Below are positions 1 through 5,579 of a stretch of DNA of 12,117 nt, one piece after another. Made by a program: the position numbers and the translations under genes. The notes below the pieces were generated by a model, which ran no database searches, was not told the DNA's origin, and worked only from the letters and a program-made list of their open reading frames with translations. Every line of letters begins with the position of its first letter. Position 1 is the stretch's first letter. The stretch comes from Caryophanales bacterium UBA6879 (GTDB lineage Bacteria > Bacillota_I > Bacilli_A > RFN20 > CAG-288), in contig DKCH01000063.1 in assembly GCA_002449135.1 (NCBI GenBank), positions 46,619-58,735 on the forward strand. The letters run 5' to 3'.

Positions 1-519
1 TCAATTACTTCTATTCAAGCAGTATATGTTCCTGCTGATGATATGACTGACCCGGCTCCTGCTACTACTTTCTCTCATCTTGATGCTAAAACTGTTCTTG
101 ATAGAGGCTTAGCAAGTTTAGGTATATATCCAGCAGTTGATCCTTTAGAATCTGCATCTAATATTTTGGATCCTTTAGTTATTGGACAAAGACATTATAA
201 TGTGGCTAGAGGTGTACAAACTGTTTTACAAAGATATAAAGAATTACAAGATATTATTGCTATTTTGGGTATGGATGAACTTTCTGATGATGATAAAATT
301 ATTGTTAATAGAGCAAGAAGAATTAGAAACTTCTTATCTCAGCCATTTTCTGTAGCTTCTTCTTTTATGGGTAATGAAGGTAAGTATGTTAAGTTAGAAG
401 ATACTATTAGATCATTTGAAGAGATTTTAACTGGAAAATATGATTCTTATCCTGAATCTGCTTTCTTATATTGTGGCTCTATTGAAGATGTTGAAGCTAA
501 AGCTAAGAAGGATAAATAA
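1..519 (+). CDS. atpD: ATP synthase F1 subunit beta, C-terminal part (5' end outside window)
   Basis: This is the catalytic beta subunit of the F1Fo ATP synthase, which makes or hydrolyses ATP on the cytoplasmic face of the membrane. Frame 1 is open from base 1, and the first residues SITSIQAVYVPADDMTDPAP continue into TTFSHLDA, the conserved nucleotide-binding and catalytic-site region. An ATG at base 43 lies inside this conserved segment and is not the real start. Further conserved parts are the adenine-pocket region around IYPAVDP, the RYKELQDIIAILGMDELSDDD segment (the DELSEED contact to gamma, here DELSDDD at about 274-294), and the FLSQPF segment. 172 residues are visible of about 460-480 expected. 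The stop TAA (517-519) overlaps the atpC start as TAATG, the usual operon order. Identification is certain. Confidence 0.97.
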   Translation, partial: SITSIQAVYVPADDMTDPAPATTFSHLDAKTVLDRGLASLGIYPAVDPLESASNILDPLVIGQRHYNVARGVQTVLQRYKELQDIIAILGMDELSDDDKIIVNRARRIRNFLSQPFSVASSFMGNEGKYVKLEDTIRSFEEILTGKYDSYPESAFLYCGSIEDVEAKAKKDK

Positions 520-926
520 TGCCAAATAACACTTTTAGAATTGTTGTTTCCTCACCTGATGGAAAAAGCTTAATCGATGATGTTGAAATTTTAAACATGG
601 TTTTAACTGATGGTGCTATTGGTATTTTAAAAGGCTGTGCACCTTTAATTGGAATTATTGCTATTTCACATTTTAATTATGTTAAAAATGGTAAAAGGAA
701 AAACTTTGCTATTTCAGGTGGTATCTTAGATGTTCAAAAGGATAAGGTTCTGATCTTAGCTGAAACATTTGAGTCTGTTGAAGAAATAGATAAAGAAAGA
801 GTACAGGCAAGTAAAAAGCATTGGGAAGAAGTTTTAAAACAACATCCTAGTGATAAAGAGACTTTTGAAAAAGCTGAACTTTCTTTAAAGAAAGCTATTA
901 ATAGAATTAGTTTAACTGATGATTAA
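519..926 (+). CDS. atpC: ATP synthase F1 subunit epsilon
   Basis: This is the epsilon subunit of the F1 central stalk, which couples rotation to catalysis and can inhibit ATP hydrolysis. The 135 residues match the family's usual length. Residues 1-85 form the N-terminal beta-sandwich: a FRIVVSSPDG strand, then the family signature region DGAIGILKGCAPLIG (31-45), then a GGILDVQKDKVLILAET strand pair. Residues 86-135 are the two C-terminal helices, beginning VEEIDKERVQ. The signature is normally GILPGHAPL; here the His is Cys39-region GCAP, a small oddity. The ATG overlaps the atpD stop by one base, with AAGGA at 508-512, six bases upstream, inside atpD. This suggests translational coupling. 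It is the last gene of the atp operon, because a terminator follows four bases after the stop. Confidence 0.95.
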   Translation: MPNNTFRIVVSSPDGKSLIDDVEILNMVLTDGAIGILKGCAPLIGIIAISHFNYVKNGKRKNFAISGGILDVQKDKVLILAETFESVEEIDKERVQASKKHWEEVLKQHPSDKETFEKAELSLKKAINRISLTDD

Positions 927-930
927 TTTA

Positions 931-970
931 AAAAAGTAGGTTACCTTTAAGTAAGGGTAATCTATTTTTT
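931..970 (+). terminator. Rho-independent terminator of the atp operon
   Basis: A 17-bp stem pairs 931-947 with 954-970 around a six-base loop. It has only three G-U pairs and no bulge, and its lower part is an A-run pairing with a T-run. It starts four bases after the atpC stop. The A/T-rich foot means it could also act on transcripts from the other side, but no gene faces it. Confidence 0.9.
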
Positions 971-977
971 ATTTAAA

Positions 978-1006
978 TTTAAAAAAGTATGTTTCTATGT
1001 TATACT
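978..1006 (+). promoter_or_regulatory. Promoter of the EF-G-like gene (extended -10)
   Basis: TATACT at 1001-1006 is preceded by TG plus one base (998-1000), an extended -10 element. TTTAAA at 978-983 sits 17 bp upstream as a weak -35. The predicted start is near 1013, giving a leader of about 40 bases. The gene lies after a terminator, so it needs its own promoter. Confidence 0.6.
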
Positions 1007-1018
1007 TTAATTAGATAG

Positions 1019-1032
1019 TGAAAGCGTTTACA
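1019..1032 (+). promoter_or_regulatory. cre-like operator (CcpA/LacI-type) downstream of the -10 box
   Basis: TGAAAGCGTTTACA fits the Gram-positive catabolite-responsive element consensus TGWAARCGYTWNCW at every position and has the central CG of LacI-family operators. It lies just after the predicted transcription start and before the ribosome binding site. At this position bound CcpA typically blocks transcription. Repression by good carbon sources is inferred; another LacI-family protein could use it instead. Confidence 0.65.
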
Positions 1033-1051
1033 TCATAAGAAAGGAGCGATT

Positions 1052-3106
1052 ATGACTTATACGCCAGATAAAATAAGAAACATTGCAATTGTGGGACATC
1101 AAGGAAGCGGAAAAACTTCTTTAGTGGAATCTTTGGCTTATAAAGCTGGATTAATTAGTAAAAAAGGCTCTATTGAAAAGAAGGATACCTTATCTGATTT
1201 TTTACCTGATGAGAAGAAAAGACAAATTTCTTTATCTTCATCAATAATTCCTTTGAAATATAAAGAACATAAATTAAATTTGATCGATGTGCCTGGTAAT
1301 GATGATTTTATTTTTGAAATGATTGGTATTACTAGGTTAGTTAAAGGGGCTATCTTGGTTATTGATGCTTCTAAAGGTGTACAAATAGGAACTATTAAAG
1401 CTTTTAATTTATTAAAGAAAAGAGGAGTTCCTATTTTTATTTTTGTTAATAAGATGGATAAGGAAAATATTGATTTTAATGCACTATTAAACTCAATTGA
1501 AAATTCTTTGGATCCTAAAAAATGTGTACCATTTACTTATCCAATTGGTAAAGAAAAAACTTTTGATGGCTTTGTTAATGTTGTTGAACTTAAAGCAAGA
1601 AAATATAATGGCAAAGAATGTGTTGATGATGTAATTTATGATGATAAAAAACCTTTGATTTTTAAGCTTCATAATCGTTTATGTGAAGCGGTAGCTACTA
1701 CTGATGATTCATTATTGGAAAAATTCTTTAGTGGGGAAGCTTTAACAAATAATGAAATTAAAAAGGGTTTAAGACAAGGTGTTTTGGAAGGTGAATTATA
1801 TCCTATTATTGTTGGCTCAGCTTTAAAAGATATAGGTATTAATACTTTACTTACTATGATGGTTGATTATTTACCATCACCACTTGATTTAAAACCTATT
1901 ACTGCATTTAAAGAAAATGGGGAAGAGGTAAAAATAAAAACAGATATTAATGAGCCTCTTACTTTATCGATTTTTAAAAATATGTATAATCAGTATCAAG
2001 GTTTAGTTTCTATTTTTAAGGTTCAATCAGGTGTAGTTAAATTAGGTGATGAATTGTTTTGCCCGAATAATAAAAAGACTTATAAAATTAATTCCTTATT
2101 TACTGTGGAAGGAAGTAAGTTAATTCCAGTAACTGAAATAAGTGCAGGGGATCTTGGGGCAACTAACCGCTTAGAAGATATTAAACTTTCAGACACTTTA
2201 ACTAGTAAGGATTTTTTAGTTTCTTTTAAGAAAGTTAATTATCCAACACCGATTTATTTTAAAGGTATAGTTCCACAAACTAAAAATGATTTGGATAAGT
2301 TATTTCCAGCTTTTGAAAAGTTAGCTATTGAAAATCCTACTATTTCCTTAACTAAAAATGAGGATACTAATCAAATATTAATAGGAGGGCAATCTACTAC
2401 TCAATTGAATTATCTTTTTAGTAAGTTAAAAGATGATTATGGTTTAAAATTTGATATAGAAGATAAAAAAATTTCTTATCGAGAAACTATTACAAAAGCA
2501 GGAAAAGCCACCGGTAGATATATTAAACAATCAGGTGGTTCAGGTTATTATGGGGTAGTTGATATGGAATTTATGCCTTCTGATAAAATTGAATTTGTTT
2601 CTACTGTTTTCGGTGGACATATTGATAAAGGATATTTTCCTGCAGTAGAAAAAGGATTTTTAGAAGCAATTAAACATGGGGAATTAGTACAGGCACCTGT
2701 TATTAAAATTAAAGCTATTTTAAAAGATGGTAAGCAACATAGTGTGGATTCTAATGAAATGGCGTTTAAAAACGCAGCTATATTAGCTTTTAAAGAAGCT
2801 TATAAAAATTGTAAACCAATACTTTTAGAACCATATGATCAAATTGTTGTTAGAGTAAATAATGTATATTTAGGAAATGTTTTATCTGATTTAACAAAAA
2901 GAAGAGGGCGTATTTTATCAACAGAAGAAGTAGAAAATGGTGATTTAGATATTGTTGCTGTTGTTCCTGAAGCGGAAATATTAGAATATGCTAATGAAAT
3001 TAAATCTTTAACTAAAGGAACAGGATTCTTTAATTTAACTTTTGAAGATTATGAAGAGGTTCCTTCTATTATTTCTGAAAAAGTTATTAAAAATCATAGT
3101 ATTTAA
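1052..3106 (+). CDS. Elongation factor G-like GTPase (FusA paralogue) with altered GTPase motifs
   Basis: This is a 684-residue EF-G-family protein, slightly shorter than typical EF-G (about 690-700), with all five domains recognisable. The G domain (about 1-275) has the P-loop GHQGSGKT (15-22), a switch I segment RQIS (57-60; usual RGIT), DVPGN (79-83; usual DTPGH), NKMD (133-136) and GSALK (255-259). Domain II follows at about 285-390. Domain IV holds YRETITKAGKATGRYIKQSGG (476-496) and a tip segment HSVDSNEMAFK (563-573) close to the HDVDSSE tip of true EF-G. Domain V has EPYDQIVVRV and LGNVLSDLTKRRGRI (about 593-621). The start is set by AAGGAG at 1041-1046, five bases before ATG. It stands alone, not in an rpsL-rpsG-fusA-tuf cluster, behind a cre-like site. 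The catalytic switch II His is Asn83, so GTP hydrolysis may be weak or absent. It is probably a second, specialised EF-G; being the sole EF-G cannot be excluded from this window. Confidence 0.9.
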   Translation: MTYTPDKIRNIAIVGHQGSGKTSLVESLAYKAGLISKKGSIEKKDTLSDFLPDEKKRQISLSSSIIPLKYKEHKLNLIDVPGNDDFIFEMIGITRLVKGAILVIDASKGVQIGTIKAFNLLKKRGVPIFIFVNKMDKENIDFNALLNSIENSLDPKKCVPFTYPIGKEKTFDGFVNVVELKARKYNGKECVDDVIYDDKKPLIFKLHNRLCEAVATTDDSLLEKFFSGEALTNNEIKKGLRQGVLEGELYPIIVGSALKDIGINTLLTMMVDYLPSPLDLKPITAFKENGEEVKIKTDINEPLTLSIFKNMYNQYQGLVSIFKVQSGVVKLGDELFCPNNKKTYKINSLFTVEGSKLIPVTEISAGDLGATNRLEDIKLSDTLTSKDFLVSFKKVNYPTPIYFKGIVPQTKNDLDKLFPAFEKLAIENPTISLTKNEDTNQILIGGQSTTQLNYLFSKLKDDYGLKFDIEDKKISYRETITKAGKATGRYIKQSGGSGYYGVVDMEFMPSDKIEFVSTVFGGHIDKGYFPAVEKGFLEAIKHGELVQAPVIKIKAILKDGKQHSVDSNEMAFKNAAILAFKEAYKNCKPILLEPYDQIVVRVNNVYLGNVLSDLTKRRGRILSTEEVENGDLDIVAVVPEAEILEYANEIKSLTKGTGFFNLTFEDYEEVPSIISEKVIKNHSI

Positions 3107-3108
3107 TT

Positions 3109-3129
3109 ATAAAAATATTGTATTTTTAT
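3109..3129 (+). terminator. AT-only hairpin after the EF-G-like gene, possible terminator
   Basis: A perfect 9-bp inverted repeat, ATAAAAATA / TATTTTTAT, surrounds a TTG loop two bases after the stop. It has no G-C pair and no long T-run after it, so termination would be weak. A second AT-only pair (3142-3151 with 3168-3177) follows. These are the only candidates for ending this transcript. Confidence 0.3.
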
Positions 3130-3212
3130 TAGTTGGATTTAATATAAAAAATGTAATTTTATAATAGTTTTTTATATAAATAAATTAATATATTTTACGA
3201 TTAAAATTAGCG

Positions 3213-3231
3213 TTTGTGCCTTAGGCACAAA
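3213..3231. repeat. Perfect 19-bp palindrome, candidate operator
   Basis: TTTGTGCC and GGCACAAA are perfect inverted repeats around TTA. They are unusually GC-rich for this AT-rich spacer and lie two bases before the cre-like site. The centre is about 60 bp upstream of the predicted start of the pectate lyase transcript. No T-run follows, so a protein-binding site is more likely than a terminator. The regulator is unknown. Confidence 0.5.
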
Positions 3232-3233
3232 TA

Positions 3234-3247
3234 TGAAAGCGCTTGCT
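3234..3247 (+). promoter_or_regulatory. cre-like operator upstream of the pectate lyase gene
   Basis: TGAAAGCGCTTGCT fits TGWAARCGYTWNCW at every position. It abuts the -35 box of the promoter candidate (centre about -41). At this place CcpA would most likely compete with RNA polymerase. Catabolite control of a pectin-degrading enzyme is biologically sensible. Confidence 0.6.
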
Positions 3248-3275
3248 TGATTTTGCATATTTTGCTTATTAAAAT
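3247..3275 (+). promoter_or_regulatory. Promoter candidate for the pectate lyase gene
   Basis: TTGATT (3247-3252) and TAAAAT (3270-3275) are separated by 17 bp, the best-spaced pair in the spacer. The predicted start is near 3282. AT-rich sequence makes chance matches likely, but placement next to the cre-like site and palindrome supports it. Confidence 0.4.
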
Positions 3276-3469
3276 TTAAACTGTTAAGGTTTGCTAGCTA
3301 ATTAGTTTATTTGCTCTTAACACCTGTAATTAGTTAAATAATTACTTTAATTTGTTGATGATTTTATGTATATATACTAATTTGTTCTATTTGTATTTTA
3401 TATTTTTATAAAATATATTTATTTAATATTTGGCTTAAAATAAAACTTTAAACAGAAAGGAAAATAATT

Positions 3470-5434
3470 ATGCGTTTAAAAAGTTTATTATTACTTCCAG
3501 TTGTAGCTTTTTCTCTTTTTTTGAGTGCCTGTAATCAAGCTGGTCCTCAAGGAGAGCAAGGAATTCAAGGTGAACAGGGGATTCAAGGAGAAAACGGAAA
3601 AGATGGCAAATCTGCTTATGAATTATATGTTGCAAATCACCCTGAATACACTAAAACAGAAAAAGAATGGTTAGAAGATTTAGCTAATGGTGATTTAGTT
3701 ACTAAAAAGAATTTAGAAGTTTATGGAAGAGGGTTACTTAATCGAATTGAATTAACTACTATTGTTTCTAAAAATGTTGCTAGAATTGATGTTTCTTATT
3801 CTGTAGATAATTGTCAATCTTTTACTAAAATTGATGATGATTTAGTTGATTTAAATAATTCTAGAGCTGCTATTTTAGGTTTAAAGGAAGGAAAATATAT
3901 AGTTAAAGTTGTTCCTGATAATAAAGAAAATGAAGCGGTAATTATTAGAGATATTCAAGTTAAAGATGTTGATCGTTCTGGTTATGGCTTTTTTAATGCT
4001 ACAGAGGGCATAGGTGCTTATAATTTAGATGGAACTTTAAAAGAAAATACAAAAGTTGTCTATGTTAGTGAAGAAACTAAAAATACTGTTGAATTTGTAA
4101 ATGGCGATAAAACATATAAAGGAATTAGTGATATTTTAAGTCATGCAAGTGAGATAACTACTCCATTAAATATTCGTATTAAAGGGAGTATTAATGCTAA
4201 TCAATTTAAATCAAAAACTTTTCCTATTGTTTATTGGTCTGAGTCAGGTGGTGCTTCTGATAATAAATATGGTACTACTCATCCTAACTTTTTAGATGAT
4301 CCTTCTGTTTATACTAATGAGTTAGAGAATACTTATGATGATTTATTAGGTCTTACTTCTTCTATTAGGGTTAAATTAACTACTGAACAAATTCAAAAAC
4401 TCTATGGGGAAAGAGAAAGACAATTAGTAAATATTCAATCTGCTAGCAAATATACTGATTGTGATTCTGGAATGAATATGCTTAATATTAGTAACGCTAA
4501 AAATATTACTGTTGAAGGTTTATTTGAGGATGCTGTTATTAACCAGTGGGGAATGTCATTCCAAGCTTGTTCTAGTATTGAGGTTACTAATTTAACTTTT
4601 AAAAATTATCCTGAAGATGCTTGTGCTTTTGAAAATAATGATCAAAAAGGTGAAAATGGTGATGTTAATATTTCTTCTCGTTTCTTTTTACATCATACTA
4701 CCTTTTTACAGGGTAAAAATAATTGGGATTTAACAGAAGAACAGGATAAACATGAAGGTGATGGTTCAAATGATATAAAAGGTATTTCCTATTATACTTC
4801 CGCCTATAATAAATTTATTGAATGTCATAAGACTGGTTTAATTGGTGGTGGTAATTCTAACTATACAGCAAATGTTACTTATCATCATAATTTCTATCAA
4901 AACTATGCTGATGGGCAACGTATTCCATTAGGGAGAAGAGCTAATGTCCATTTATATAATAATTATTATTTTGGTGGTTTACGTGTAATGGATTTTAGAA
5001 ATGATGGTTATGGATTTTCTGAAAATAATTTCTTTGAAAATTGTGTTCAACCTTTCTCAGTTGATTATTCTACTGAACCTAATCATGGTGTTATTAAATC
5101 ATATAATGATATTTTCTATAATTGTGGTCCATTAAATGCTACTAAGGTTCTTCAAGATCGTACAGAAGAAGGTAATCAGTATTTTTCAAAAGAGTATTAT
5201 AATGCTGAAGCAAGAACAGTTGCTGTTAAAGATGATACTTGGCATACTTATCCATTTAATGGAAAAACAGAAGATGCAAATGGTAATAGTTTAGATTATT
5301 CTCATTTTGAAACTGATGCTAGACTTTTCTATTATGATACTGATAAAAAAGCTAGTGATGTTGAAGTTATGTTAAATGCAGAAGATGTTAAAGCTTATTT
5401 ATTTGAAAATTCTGGTTTAATGTATTCTTTATAA
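3470..5434 (+). CDS. Secreted pectate lyase family 1 lipoprotein with collagen-like spacer
   Basis: This is a 654-residue surface lipoprotein that should cleave polygalacturonate by calcium-dependent beta-elimination. The signal peptide ends in the lipobox LSAC (18-21), so Cys21 would be lipidated. Eight Gly-X-X triplets follow (25-48), then a GKSAYELYVANHPEYTKTE-type motif (46-64) that I recall as frequent in lipoproteins of gut Bacilli. An Ig/FN3-like beta domain is likely at about 80-165. The parallel beta-helix spans about 170-560. The family 1 active-site features are DGSND (431-435, calcium-ligand Asp), HKTGLIGG (453-460, conserved Lys454), VTYHHNFY (469-476), and R484-x-P486-x-x-R489 with the same spacing as the catalytic Arg region of PelC, followed by VHLYNNYY (493-500). 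The start is fixed by AGAAAGGA eight bases upstream and by the signal peptide. It is monocistronic, ended by a hairpin. Substrate could also be another uronate polymer. Confidence 0.9.
   Translation: MRLKSLLLLPVVAFSLFLSACNQAGPQGEQGIQGEQGIQGENGKDGKSAYELYVANHPEYTKTEKEWLEDLANGDLVTKKNLEVYGRGLLNRIELTTIVSKNVARIDVSYSVDNCQSFTKIDDDLVDLNNSRAAILGLKEGKYIVKVVPDNKENEAVIIRDIQVKDVDRSGYGFFNATEGIGAYNLDGTLKENTKVVYVSEETKNTVEFVNGDKTYKGISDILSHASEITTPLNIRIKGSINANQFKSKTFPIVYWSESGGASDNKYGTTHPNFLDDPSVYTNELENTYDDLLGLTSSIRVKLTTEQIQKLYGERERQLVNIQSASKYTDCDSGMNMLNISNAKNITVEGLFEDAVINQWGMSFQACSSIEVTNLTFKNYPEDACAFENNDQKGENGDVNISSRFFLHHTTFLQGKNNWDLTEEQDKHEGDGSNDIKGISYYTSAYNKFIECHKTGLIGGGNSNYTANVTYHHNFYQNYADGQRIPLGRRANVHLYNNYYFGGLRVMDFRNDGYGFSENNFFENCVQPFSVDYSTEPNHGVIKSYNDIFYNCGPLNATKVLQDRTEEGNQYFSKEYYNAEARTVAVKDDTWHTYPFNGKTEDANGNSLDYSHFETDARLFYYDTDKKASDVEVMLNAEDVKAYLFENSGLMYSL
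3542..3613 (+). repeat. Collagen-like Gly-X-X repeat in the pectate lyase
   Basis: The region encodes eight Gly-X-X triplets rich in Gln and Glu, including the near-identical units GEQGIQ, GEQGIQ and GENGKD. It sits right after the lipidated Cys and probably acts as a stalk between membrane and enzyme. It may allow trimerisation, though it is short for a stable triple helix. Confidence 0.8.
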
Positions 5435-5447
5435 ATTTTTTTATAAA

Positions 5448-5494
5448 TTAAGTTAAGATACCTGTAGTTATTTCTATAGGTATCTTTTGCTTAA
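5448..5494 (+). terminator. Rho-independent terminator after the pectate lyase gene
   Basis: A 13-bp stem pairs AAGATACCTGTAG (5455-5467) with CTATAGGTATCTT (5474-5486), with one G-U pair and a six-base loop, then TT. A flanking TTAAG/CTTAA pair (5448-5452, 5490-5494) could extend it. It separates the lyase from the downstream lipoprotein operon. Confidence 0.85.
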
Positions 5495-5548
5495 TGTTTA
5501 ACTTATAAGTTTTTTTAAAAAATGCTTTTTTTTAATTTTATAAAGATG

Positions 5549-5574
5549 TATACTTTTTATAATTCATTAGGAGG
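5549..5574 (+). promoter_or_regulatory. -10 box and ribosome binding site of the lipoprotein operon
   Basis: TATACT at 5549-5554 is the likely -10; only a T-run lies at the -35 position. The predicted start is near 5561, giving a leader of about 20 bases. AGGAGG (5569-5574), five bases before the ATG, is the strongest Shine-Dalgarno in the window. An exact TATAAT at 5558-5563 is probably too close to the start codon to be the -10. Confidence 0.45.
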
Positions 5575-5579
5575 ATAAA

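Larger units (their letters stand above)
3107..3469. other. 363-bp intergenic region with operators, promoter candidate and leader
   Basis: No supportable coding sequence lies here. From left to right it holds two AT-only inverted repeats after the EF-G-like gene (3109-3129 and 3142-3177), a 19-bp palindrome (3213-3231), a cre-like site (3234-3247), a promoter candidate (3247-3275), a short inverted repeat in the predicted leader (3282-3322) and the ribosome binding site AGAAAGGA (3454-3461). TAATTAGTT occurs twice (3299 and 3327). The leader predicted from the promoter is about 190 bases, long for this genome; the rest of it is AT-rich without recognisable structure. Confidence 0.6.

Noticed and set aside
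43..45. ATG as the start of the first gene
   Set aside because: The frame is open upstream to base 1 and encodes conserved AtpD residues, so the gene continues beyond the left edge.
1052..3106. Tet(M)-like ribosomal protection protein
   Set aside because: Length and the domain IV tip fit EF-G better (HSVDSNEMAF), and there is no conjugative or resistance context.
3233..3250. Tiny ORF MKALA overlapping the cre-like site
   Set aside because: It is five codons, has no ribosome binding site and lies upstream of the predicted transcript start; the bases are explained by the operator.
3358..3411. 17-codon ORF in the pectate lyase leader
   Set aside because: No Shine-Dalgarno, composition of random AT-rich DNA, and no regulatory peptide signature.
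5558..5563. Exact TATAAT before the lipoprotein operon
   Set aside because: Transcription would start inside the AGGAGG site; the upstream TATACT fits better.
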